DNA from: an uncultured Methanomethylovorans sp.
GTDB taxonomy: Archaea > Halobacteriota > Methanosarcinia > Methanosarcinales > Methanosarcinaceae
DNA length: 8,260 nucleotides
NCBI GenBank assembly: GCA_937968035.1
Contig: CALBTS010000081.1
Span: forward strand, 1 to 8,260
Reading direction: 5' to 3'
Part shown: in pieces, positions 1 to 7,419 of the stretch
How positions within the stretch are numbered: the stretch's first letter is position 1
How the letters are laid out: each line of letters starts with the position of its first letter
Notes under the pieces: model-generated
Database searches by the model: none
What the model was told of the DNA's origin: nothing
Seen by the model: only the letters and a program-made list of their open reading frames with translations
Translations under genes and position numbers: made by a program

Positions 1-531
1 AATCTGATAAATGACATCCTGGATATTTCCAAGGTGGAAGCGGGAAAAATGAAGCTGTTCCCGGAATCCACTAATATAGATAGCCTGCTGGACGAAATGG
101 TATCTTTGGTCCAACCCCTGGCAGCAAAAAAAGAGATCATAATAAACGTTTCCAGGGATCCGGAACTACAAACCATGTTTGCTGACAAGGCCAAGATAAA
201 ACAGGTACTTTACAACCTGTTAGGAAATGCTATCAAATTTACTCATCGTGGAGGGCGTGTGATCATCCGCACGAACATCAATGGCAACATGGCTCAAATA
301 TCAGTGATCGATACCGGTATAGGCATCTCACCCCAGGACATGAATAGACTGTTTAGACCATTCACACAACTGGATTCTTCTGTTGCCAGAAGATATGAAG
401 GCACCGGACTGGGGCTTGCACTTGTCAAAGAACTCATAGAACTACATGGAGGGCATATATGGGTTGAAAGCGAAGTGGGAAAGGGAAGCAACTTCACTTT
501 TGAGATACCCCTGAAAAAGGCTGCTAACTGA
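1..531 (+). CDS. Histidine kinase, C-terminal part (left-truncated)
   Basis: The reading frame is open from base 1 and ends at TGA 529-531, giving the last 176 residues of a sensor kinase whose start lies outside the window. It begins in the second helix of the dimerisation (HisKA) domain, just after where the phospho-acceptor His would be, with the segment NLINDILDISKVEAGKM. The HATPase_c domain follows with the N box (NLLGNAIKF), the G1 box (DTGIGIS), the F box (LFRPFTQL) and the G2 box (EGTGLGLALVKE), so ATP binding looks intact. There is no receiver domain after it. The kinase core is about 60-65% identical by eye to the complete kinase at 997-3819, so the two are tandem paralogues. Sensor domains and signal are unknown because they are off the window. 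Confidence 0.95.
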   Translation, partial: NLINDILDISKVEAGKMKLFPESTNIDSLLDEMVSLVQPLAAKKEIIINVSRDPELQTMFADKAKIKQVLYNLLGNAIKFTHRGGRVIIRTNINGNMAQISVIDTGIGISPQDMNRLFRPFTQLDSSVARRYEGTGLGLALVKELIELHGGHIWVESEVGKGSNFTFEIPLKKAAN

Positions 532-624
532 ATTTGTAAATGTGCATGAAAGAAAGGAAGAAAGAAAGAACTTAATAAGTAAATTTTCTGAACATGCCTC
601 TAATTAATTCATTATGTGAACGAG

Positions 625-640
625 TCTTTTATTCTTATAT
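625..640 (+). terminator. Possible T-tract terminator of partial kinase
   Basis: The T-rich string TCTTTTATTCTTATAT lies about 95 bases after the kinase stop. The same core, CTTTTATTCTT, recurs directly after the stop of the paralogous kinase (3821-3832). Archaeal termination needs mainly a T-rich non-template strand, so this is a reasonable but weak call. No hairpin precedes it. Confidence 0.3.
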
Positions 641-662
641 TAATGCAAACTTTTAAATCAAA

Positions 663-671
663 TCTATATAC
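663..671 (+). promoter_or_regulatory. TATA-like promoter of the 59-residue protein gene
   Basis: TCTATATAC preceded by AAA resembles an archaeal BRE/TATA pair. Transcription would start about 25 bases downstream, near 690. That is after the upstream GTG at 684, so it supports the internal ATG at 714 as start. A second AT-rich candidate (TTTTAAAT, 651-658) sits just upstream. Confidence 0.45.
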
Positions 672-713
672 ATAGAATAAAGAGTGAGACCATCATACAT
701 CGGGAGAATGAAC

Positions 714-893
714 ATGATGGAGGAATTTATCGTGCGGGACTTCCTTGGAAGGATAGTGACGATCTACTGCGGTGGGATTGCCACTTTCAAAGGCAAGGTT
801 AAAGAGTGCGGGAACGGTTTTGTCCGGCTTGAGATAGTTCAAGGCCGATACACATCAATAGCTATCGATAAGATCATTACCATAACCGCATAA
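714..893 (+). CDS. Small conserved-type basic beta-rich protein, possible SH3/Lsm-like fold
   Basis: This encodes 59 residues with no signal peptide or membrane segment. It reads as alternating short beta-strands and Gly turns (DFLGRIVTIYCGG, TFKGKVKECGNG, FVRLEIVQGRY, IAIDKIITITA). That pattern, a strand, a turn and a closing I-D-K-I-I strand, is what small SH3- or Lsm-like barrels look like, which suggests RNA or protein binding; this is inferred from pattern only. I associate similar small proteins with Methanosarcinaceae genomes but cannot name a characterised one. The frame can be opened at GTG 684 or ATG 708, but GGGAG at 702-706 is spaced 7 bases from ATG 714, and the TATA box at 663-671 puts the transcript start near 690. 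ATG 717 is the alternative. It lies between two paralogous kinases on the same strand but has its own promoter, and so does the kinase that follows. Confidence 0.8.
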   Translation: MMEEFIVRDFLGRIVTIYCGGIATFKGKVKECGNGFVRLEIVQGRYTSIAIDKIITITA

Positions 894-950
894 ACTATAC
901 CCGATTCACGCGGGAAAACACAAAATAATCATTTTCAGATATAGCTACTG

Positions 951-958
951 TATAAAAG
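951..958 (+). promoter_or_regulatory. TATA box of the complete histidine kinase
   Basis: TATAAAAG is a near-ideal archaeal TATA box. Its centre at about 955 predicts a transcript start near 978-982. The GTG at 970, which would give the longest reading frame, would then lie upstream of the mRNA, so translation more likely begins at ATG 997 or ATG 1027. Confidence 0.6.
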
Positions 959-996
959 GGCCATTTCCAGTGGGGTGGAGCTTCAGACCTTGGTAT

Positions 997-3819
<2,823 letters not shown>

Positions 3820-3820
3820 T

Positions 3821-3840
3821 CCTTTTATTCTTTTTTTATA
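3821..3840 (+). terminator. T-tract terminator of the complete kinase
   Basis: CCTTTTATTCTTTTTTTATA begins one base after the TAG stop (3817-3819) and includes a run of eight T broken only by C. No strong stem precedes it, which is normal for archaeal T-tract termination. The core matches the string at 626-636 after the paralogous kinase. Confidence 0.55.
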
Positions 3841-3987
3841 ACATTGGTCCACTTGTGGCAAAATAGTAGATATTAAAACATAGTACATAGGAATCCGTCT
3901 GAATCAAAAACGTATTTTGCCTCAAAAGGACAGATCGGAAGATAAGCAAAATGGAAGAGATGTTGAATAGGGTGGATCCATGCGCAC

Positions 3988-4074
3988 AAAAAATAAAAAA
4001 GAGGCCGTTTGAAGAAGATCACACCTCTCAGAAGAATAACTTTATTCCTTTCCGGATGACGATCTTCCTCAAAC
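3988..4074 (-). terminator. Long stem-loop followed by T-tract, nitroreductase terminator
   Basis: On the minus strand, arms 4074-4061 and 4020-4007 form a 14-bp stem with a single G-U wobble. An inner stem (4049-4043 with 4038-4032, 4-base loop) sits inside it. The outer stem is followed by GGCCTC and then TTTTTTATTTTTT (4000-3988). In plus-strand RNA the wobble becomes an A-C mismatch and there is no T-tract, so the element is oriented for the minus strand. It starts 45 bases after the nitroreductase stop. Inner and outer stems together could also be a stable 3'-UTR structure or processed small RNA. Confidence 0.6.
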
Positions 4075-4119
4075 CCAACACACTACAATGTAAGATTTTT
4101 CTTTAAGTCCTATGCCCAA

Positions 4120-4938
4120 TCATTTCCATGCGATCCTGGAAGGAAGTCTGCCCGGGATATTGCAGACCTCATATTGCGGATAACCGAACATCATTGCATA
4201 TTGTACTGCATGGCCTTCAGGCAGCCCAAGTTCATCTGTGACGGGTTTACATGATGTCGCAGCCATTTTGAGGAAACCTGCCCAGCAAGCTCCCAGTCCG
4301 AAGGCCGGGGCAGCCAGCTCGAACCAGGAAAGTGCGATGATACTGTCTGTGTAAGCCATGGGGTTATCTGCCAGAGCATGCGCTATTGCCAGATGCGGTG
4401 CGCCCCGGCAAATGGGATCTTTCCCATTGGCATAAGCTGCAATGAGCCCCTGCATTACAGGTTTCATGGGATTGGGAGTGTCTGAGGCAACTATCTCGCG
4501 CATCCAGTCAATGGTAAGTCTGGTAAGCTTTTGAACCTGTTTTGGATCATGCACGATCAGCCAGTGCACAGGCTGGTTGTTAACTCCGGAAGGAGCGAAA
4601 CGTATAACGTCCAGCATATTTTCTATTGTGGACCTGTCAACGACTTCGTCTTTATAATTACGTATGGAGCGGCGCTTTCTCATATAGAGGCCGAGCCGTT
4701 CAGGTGTGATACCAGGCAGTACAGCATCATCAATAACAGAATGTTCAGTTTCGAACAGAGGTGAAATGGCGCTTTCGGGACAGAAAGCTTCACAATTCCC
4801 GCATCTTGTACAGGCAGAGCCCATGTTATCGGGAATATAGGGCATGTTCTGTGCATCGCGGAAGATAATTCCCATTGGGCATATTTCCGCACATATACCG
4901 CATTGTGTACACATTTCTTGATCAAATATCATGTTCAT
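4120..4938 (-). CDS. Ferredoxin-nitroreductase fusion (two [4Fe-4S] clusters plus FMN domain)
   Basis: This is a 272-residue soluble redox protein. Residues 1-55 form a bacterial-type 2x[4Fe-4S] ferredoxin with two CxxCxxCxxxCP motifs (C10, C13, C16, C20 and C43, C46, C49, C53). Residues about 80-270 are a nitroreductase domain with the N-terminal RRSIRNY (89-95), the FAPSGVNNQPVHW segment (114-126) that lines the FMN site in this superfamily, and a C-terminal FGLGACWAGF region. Such fusions probably feed electrons from reduced ferredoxin through the clusters to FMN and on to an organic substrate; the substrate is unknown and need not be a nitro compound. ATG 4938 is preceded by TTGAGG with 10 bases of spacing; ATG 4932 is less well placed. 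It has its own TATA-like box at 4975-4985, so it is likely transcribed alone although the HAD gene upstream points the same way 83 bases off. Confidence 0.93.
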   Translation of the reverse strand: MNMIFDQEMCTQCGICAEICPMGIIFRDAQNMPYIPDNMGSACTRCGNCEAFCPESAISPLFETEHSVIDDAVLPGITPERLGLYMRKRRSIRNYKDEVVDRSTIENMLDVIRFAPSGVNNQPVHWLIVHDPKQVQKLTRLTIDWMREIVASDTPNPMKPVMQGLIAAYANGKDPICRGAPHLAIAHALADNPMAYTDSIIALSWFELAAPAFGLGACWAGFLKMAATSCKPVTDELGLPEGHAVQYAMMFGYPQYEVCNIPGRLPSRIAWK

Positions 4939-4974
4939 GGAGATCGAGCCTCAAATTAAGTGGACGATGTGCAT

Positions 4975-4985
4975 GATAAATATTT
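4975..4985 (-). promoter_or_regulatory. TATA-like promoter of the nitroreductase gene
   Basis: On the minus strand the string AAATATTTATC lies about 40 bases before ATG 4938. It would place the transcript start near 4954 and give a short leader that still includes the GAGG ribosome-binding site (4952-4949). Confidence 0.45.
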
Positions 4986-5021
4986 GCCTGGAAACAGAAG
5001 AAAGCTGATATCACTTGATCC

Positions 5022-5681
5022 TTAATCAAGCAAGTCCCTCCAGGCATCATAGATATGCATGGCTTCCATTCCTATTTCCTGAGGCGCAATTATATCATTT
5101 TCTGCTGTATCACCAACTGAAAGCACTTCCTCAGGTTTGAGCTTCATACGCTCAAGTGCTATCCTGAAGATGCGCTGATCGGGTTTTTTGTATCTCATAT
5201 CAGAAGAAAAGATCACATGATCGAAAAATTCATATAGCCCCAGAAAACGCAACTCCTTCTCGGAAAACACACGCTGTCCATTAGAAACTAAGCACAGGGA
5301 AAGACCTTTGTATCTTTTGAGTATCTCCAGACTTTCCTGGAAAGGATGCAGCCTGCGCAGGGACGCTGAACGGAACACCTTTGAAGTCTCAATGCCCAGA
5401 TACGTGGTGTCACTCTTCCATATAGCGTTCTCACCGCAGATCTCTGCAAATATCTCTTCCACTCTCACCTCCGGATATTTTTCTTTAGAGGCTTCCATTT
5501 TATCCCGAATCTTAGAATGATATTCGGATCTTAGGAGATCAGGATCGATCTTCACTCCTTTGTATTTCAGCCATTTGCTCACAGTATCGTACGTGTAATA
5601 GTCGTCTTCGTCCGTATCTATATCTATCAGTGTCCCGTAGCAATCAAAGATAATACCTTTTATCCGAGAGATCTCAAACAT
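5022..5681 (-). CDS. HAD-superfamily hydrolase, haloacid-dehalogenase-like
   Basis: This is a 219-residue cytoplasmic HAD enzyme with all four motifs. Motif I is FDCYGTL with nucleophile D13, motif II is LVSNG (S133), motif III is KKPDQRIF (K166) and motif IV is VGDTAENDI (D191, D196). Residues about 20-105 are the helical C1-type cap. The second acidic residue of the phosphatase DxD signature is Tyr here (D13-C-Y15), as in L-2-haloacid dehalogenases, while motif IV is of the phosphatase kind. The substrate is therefore uncertain: small phosphomonoester or halo-acid-like. The start ATG lies inside the end of the upstream phosphotransferase gene (22-base overlap) and has a perfect AAAGGAGG with 7-base spacing, so the two are probably translationally coupled. 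The phosphatase/kinase pairing suggests a shared phosphorylated metabolite, which is inference. A 6-bp stem (5014-5019 with 5025-5030) overlaps the stop codon. Confidence 0.92.
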   Translation of the reverse strand: MFEISRIKGIIFDCYGTLIDIDTDEDDYYTYDTVSKWLKYKGVKIDPDLLRSEYHSKIRDKMEASKEKYPEVRVEEIFAEICGENAIWKSDTTYLGIETSKVFRSASLRRLHPFQESLEILKRYKGLSLCLVSNGQRVFSEKELRFLGLYEFFDHVIFSSDMRYKKPDQRIFRIALERMKLKPEEVLSVGDTAENDIIAPQEIGMEAMHIYDAWRDLLD

Positions 5682-6646
5682 GCAGCTGCCTCCTTTATCA
5701 GATACTCGTGATGTGGATAATGCCTGTGCAGTCTGGCAGACCTCAAAAAGCCCAGGCTCATAAAGAAAGGAATCACTTTGGTGGTTCTTAAAAAGTCATT
5801 TTCGTTCTTGCTGTAATGCCACAGAAAATGACCTATATATGGTTCTGCAAGCCTACCTGAACCTTCCTGAAGCTGAAAATGGTTCTTAAGCTCGGAGCAC
5901 ATTATCCCCAGGTCCCGTGCATAGTGTGCATTATACCAAGAACTTTCAAGATCGAGAATATATGGAACATCTTTATGGAACACATAATTAGAGGGCGTTG
6001 CGTCCCTGTGTATCATACAGCCCTGCCTCTGGTCAAGCAGGGAACTGTACCACCATTTCCCAAGCAGCTGATCGAAATGGTCCCTTGTGGAGCGATCAAG
6101 CTTAAGATGGTCCAGCACACTATGAAAATTAGCGAAGTCCCTCGCCTTGTCATAATAGTCATGTCGTGTATGTTCATGGAGCCTGCGCTGCATGTGAGCA
6201 ACAGATGTAAGCCGGTCATAAAGATCGGTCTCATGTGAAAGATGCCATGCAAGAGACTTGCCCGATATATACTCGGTCACAAGGGCACAGTTGAAGTCCC
6301 GATGCATTGCTATTGGTGCGGGAACGTTTATGATGGACCTGACTGCCATAAGATTATTGAATTCCTTGGCCATTGCCTCGGAAGCATTGTATCTTTTCAA
6401 TTTTCCCGTAGGCTCTGCAAAGAACTTTACTATAACACTGTACCTCTCTCCTTTGAACTTATACCTGCATACAGTGTGTGAAGAGGGGGCGTACTTAAAA
6501 ACGTCTACTTTACAGTGTTTGTTCTTTATTCTGTCTCCAAGTGCATGTACCAGCCAATCCCGGAAAACGTCACCAGGGTCTAAAGTACTTACATGATGGT
6601 TCAAAACAGGGATCACCGCTCCAATAATTTCAGAGGAGTTATACAT
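5660..6646 (-). CDS. APH/choline-kinase-like phosphotransferase
   Basis: This 328-residue soluble protein has the aminoglycoside phosphotransferase/choline kinase fold, which moves the gamma-phosphate of ATP to a small-molecule hydroxyl. Visible landmarks are the ATP-binding Lys in YSVIVKFF (K74), a likely partner Glu (E95 in AKEFNNL), a hinge-like LVTEYISG (122-129), the catalytic loop MIHRDATPSNYVF with H213, D215 and N220, and the metal-binding ILDLES (D232, E234). All catalytic residues are present, so it should be active. An antibiotic is an unlikely natural substrate in a methanogen; a sugar, amino alcohol or lipid head group is more plausible, but nothing here decides it. It is first in an overlapping pair with the HAD hydrolase. 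ATG 6646 has only a weak ribosome-binding site (an AGGAT-like string 17 bases upstream). A palindrome at 6702-6724 sits at the predicted transcript start. Confidence 0.88.
   Translation of the reverse strand: MYNSSEIIGAVIPVLNHHVSTLDPGDVFRDWLVHALGDRIKNKHCKVDVFKYAPSSHTVCRYKFKGERYSVIVKFFAEPTGKLKRYNASEAMAKEFNNLMAVRSIINVPAPIAMHRDFNCALVTEYISGKSLAWHLSHETDLYDRLTSVAHMQRRLHEHTRHDYYDKARDFANFHSVLDHLKLDRSTRDHFDQLLGKWWYSSLLDQRQGCMIHRDATPSNYVFHKDVPYILDLESSWYNAHYARDLGIMCSELKNHFQLQEGSGRLAEPYIGHFLWHYSKNENDFLRTTKVIPFFMSLGFLRSARLHRHYPHHEYLIKEAAACLRSLG
5689..5696 (-). promoter_or_regulatory. Ribosome-binding site of HAD gene inside upstream gene
   Basis: AAAGGAGG on the minus strand, 7 bases before ATG 5681. It lies within the last codons of the phosphotransferase gene and fixes the HAD start despite the overlap. 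Confidence 0.8.
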
Positions 6647-6701
6647 CCATCCAGCTATATCATCCTATTTGTAACTATTTAGATTTCAATAGAATGCACT
6701 C

Positions 6702-6724
6702 TGTGCTGCAATGAATGCAGCACA
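6702..6724 (-). repeat. Perfect 9-bp inverted repeat, operator or hairpin
   Basis: TGTGCTGCA (6702-6710) and TGCAGCACA (6716-6724) are perfect inverted copies around a 5-base loop. GAATGCA also occurs twice in direct orientation (6692-6698 and 6713-6719). On the minus strand the palindrome lies 49 bases after the membrane protein stop and about 27 bases downstream of a TATA-like box (6746-6736), at the predicted start of the phosphotransferase/HAD transcript. That fits a repressor operator. A terminator for the membrane protein gene is possible but no T-run follows on the minus strand. Confidence 0.6.
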
Positions 6725-6735
6725 ACATCGCATAC

Positions 6736-6746
6736 ATTTATAAAAA
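6736..6746 (-). promoter_or_regulatory. TATA-like promoter of the phosphotransferase-HAD pair
   Basis: TTTTTATAAAT on the minus strand predicts a transcript start near 6714 and a leader of about 67 bases before ATG 6646. A weaker candidate (TCTAAATAG, 6687-6679) would give a much shorter leader. I cannot choose firmly between them. Confidence 0.4.
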
Positions 6747-6772
6747 CATAAACAATATGTGATCCACTTCAT

Positions 6773-7078
6773 TTATGTCAGGTGATAAGCGATCTTTACA
6801 GCATTTACAGCAATAATAGCTAAGAAAAGTACTATTATTATCAGAGTTACAAAGATCAGCATCAAACCAAGAACAAACGCTGCCGGCCACCACAATGGTG
6901 CAAACACCCATAGCCATTCGATGTCCAGGAACCCCATTGCCTTAGCAGCCACTAAAGCGATCGTTATTAATCCGGTAAATCCAATGCTCTCTTTTCTAAA
7001 AACATTTTTAACAACAACATGTGTCATGATTAACACATCATTCAGGTATTTGATGTCATGGGCTGCTTCGGGAGCCAA
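6773..7078 (-). CDS. Small integral membrane protein of unknown function
   Basis: This encodes up to 101 residues with a polar N-terminus, a first hydrophobic segment (about 33-51) and a long one (57-94) that is probably two membrane helices. Between them is the aromatic motif DIEWLWVFAPLWWP (52-65). That motif recalls small membrane proteins, common in phages and bacteria, that are often labelled transmembrane Fragile-X-F-like; this is from memory, and no function is known for them. The longest frame starts at TTG 7078, with an in-frame stop just upstream. GTG 7036 and ATG 7027 (84 residues) are alternatives, and none has a Shine-Dalgarno. TATA-like boxes at 7101-7121 would start the transcript near 7080-7090. 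I give the full frame as the upper bound; the true start may be ATG 7027. The gene stands alone between two promoters. Confidence 0.65.
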   Translation of the reverse strand: MAPEAAHDIKYLNDVLIMTHVVVKNVFRKESIGFTGLITIALVAAKAMGFLDIEWLWVFAPLWWPAAFVLGLMLIFVTLIIIVLFLAIIAVNAVKIAYHLT

Positions 7079-7100
7079 GCAGCTTTACTTAATGATTAAT

Positions 7101-7121
7101 AGTATATATTTACATATATAG
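7101..7121 (-). promoter_or_regulatory. TATA-rich promoter region of the small membrane protein gene
   Basis: The minus strand reads CTATATATGTAAATATATAC, two overlapping TATA-like boxes centred near 7117 and 7106. They predict transcript starts near 7090 or 7080. Confidence 0.45.
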
Positions 7122-7224
7122 GTTGCTACAGTCTTTTTTGACCATACTTTTATTTTTTCTGTGTCCATGATAACAATGATCTCTGTCAAGTAAAATTTTT
7201 CACATTAAAGCATGCCCGTAATCC

Positions 7225-7236
7225 ATTAATATAACT
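7225..7236 (+). promoter_or_regulatory. TATA box of the leader/acetolactate-synthase-like transcript
   Basis: ATTAATATAACT is a good archaeal TATA candidate. Its centre near 7230 predicts a transcript start at about 7254-7257, almost exactly at the ATG (7255) of the valine-rich leader ORF. The leader peptide would then be translated from a leaderless mRNA, a common mode in archaea. The structural gene would have a leader RNA of about 165 bases. Confidence 0.5.
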
Positions 7237-7254
7237 TGTCGCGTTTCTTCTTTG

Positions 7255-7323
7255 ATGTTGAACTCTACCACAAACTACACTCTTCCTAATGTATCTGTAG
7301 TAGTGGTAGTAGTATTCGCTTGA
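7255..7323 (+). CDS. Valine-rich leader peptide of acetolactate-synthase-like gene
   Basis: This is a 22-codon ORF from ATG 7255 to TGA 7321-7323, too short for usual gene calling. It starts MLNSTTNYTLPN and contains seven Val, V13 and V15-V20. Six Val codons run in a row (GTA GTA GTG GTA GTA GTA, 7297-7314), followed by Phe, Ala and stop. Two Leu are also present. It sits between a TATA box and an acetolactate-synthase-like gene, whose pathway makes valine and leucine. In enteric bacteria the ilvBN operon is preceded by a leader peptide, IvbL, with a similar valine run, where ribosome pausing at valine codons prevents transcription termination. The same logic is inferred here. The stop codon lies inside the 5' arm of a hairpin followed by a T-run (7317-7358). 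No Shine-Dalgarno precedes the ATG, but the TATA position suggests a leaderless start. The chance alternative is a GTA-type triplet repeat without translation. Confidence 0.6.
   Translation: MLNSTTNYTLPNVSVVVVVVFA
7265..7309 (+). promoter_or_regulatory. Leader hairpin 1, overlapping valine codons
   Basis: CTACCAC (7265-7271) pairs with GTGGTAG (7303-7309), and ACTAC (7274-7278) pairs with GTAGT (7297-7301). The 12-bp stem has a small internal loop and an 18-base apical loop. Its 3' arm is the valine-codon run, so a ribosome translating or paused there would open it. The apical CTTCCT (7282-7287) could also pair with AGGAGG of the downstream ribosome-binding site (7407-7412) with one wobble. 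Confidence 0.45.
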
Positions 7324-7358
7324 GCAAGAGACCATTCTGGCTCAAGTGTACTGTTTTT
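7317..7358 (+). terminator. Candidate attenuator hairpin with T-run
   Basis: CGCTTGAGC (7317-7325) pairs with GCTCAAGTG (7340-7348) as a 9-bp stem with one G-U, around a 14-base loop that itself contains AGA/TCT. Five bases later comes TTTTT (7354-7358). The 5' arm contains the leader peptide stop codon. The stem-to-T-run distance is longer than in a classic bacterial intrinsic terminator, so its strength is uncertain. A competing stem, 7345-7352 with 7375-7382 (8 bp, one G-U), shares four bases with the 3' arm and could act as an alternative fold. Confidence 0.45.
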
Positions 7359-7404
7359 GGGTTGTTCACTGTTTAGTACATTCTGTGCCAGGCTGTTTTC
7401 TTTC

Positions 7405-7412
7405 AAAGGAGG
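7405..7412 (+). promoter_or_regulatory. Ribosome-binding site of the acetolactate-synthase-like gene
   Basis: AAAGGAGG, 7 bases before ATG 7420, is a perfect Shine-Dalgarno and fixes the start. It is preceded by a T/C-rich stretch (7396-7404). Confidence 0.85.
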
Positions 7413-7419
7413 TTTGAAT

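Larger units (their letters stand above)
532..713. other. Intergenic region with purine GAAA-type run
   Basis: This 182-base gap separates the partial kinase from the small gene at 714. It contains a 23-base all-purine run of imperfect GAAA units (548-570), a T-rich stretch that may end the kinase transcript (625-640) and a TATA-like promoter (663-671). I see no RNA gene or small ORF I would defend here. Confidence 0.6.
3820..4119. other. Convergent intergenic region
   Basis: These 300 bases lie between the 3' ends of the plus-strand kinase and the minus-strand nitroreductase. They hold the plus-strand T-tract (3821-3840) and a long stem-loop plus T-tract that reads as the minus-strand terminator (3988-4074). 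A 51-codon plus-strand ORF (3951-4106) runs across the stem-loop, but I do not consider it a convincing gene. The stretch 3841-3950 shows nothing else I can name. Confidence 0.6.
7079..7419. other. Divergent control region, membrane protein gene and acetolactate-synthase-like gene
   Basis: These 341 bases contain the minus-strand TATA boxes (7101-7121), T-rich stretches of no clear role (7131-7160), the plus-strand TATA (7225-7236), a 22-codon valine-rich leader ORF (7255-7323), a series of hairpins with T-runs (7265-7382) and a Shine-Dalgarno (7405-7412). From 7122 to 7224 I see only AT-rich sequence without a gene. Confidence 0.7.

Noticed and set aside
548..570. Purine run of GAAA-like units
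   Set aside because: A short imperfect simple repeat in an AT-rich gap. Too short and degenerate to claim a function or a CRISPR-like structure.
684..713. GTG 684 as start of the small beta-rich protein
   Set aside because: It probably lies upstream of the transcript start implied by the TATA box at 663-671, and has no ribosome-binding site. ATG 714 has GGGAG at 7-base spacing.
3951..4106. Plus-strand ORF of 51 codons starting ATG 3951 between the convergent genes
   Set aside because: It runs through the minus-strand terminator stem-loop and its poly-A complement, has a low-complexity Lys/Asn-rich composition, only a weak GGAAG upstream, and no recognisable motif. The stem-loop explains this sequence better.
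5014..5030. 6-bp inverted repeat overlapping the HAD stop codon
   Set aside because: Short stem with no T-run following on the minus strand; it may be chance and I do not call it a terminator.
5879..6596. Plus-strand open frames opposite the phosphotransferase gene (5879-6238, 6258-6596)
   Set aside because: The minus strand encodes an intact phosphotransferase with all catalytic motifs here; the plus-strand frames are shadows without motifs or ribosome-binding sites.
7294..7315. GTA/GTG triplet stretch as a plain microsatellite
   Set aside because: It is in frame with an ATG and a stop, codes for valine and sits before a valine-pathway type gene after a TATA box. The leader-peptide reading explains more, though the microsatellite option is kept as the main null hypothesis.
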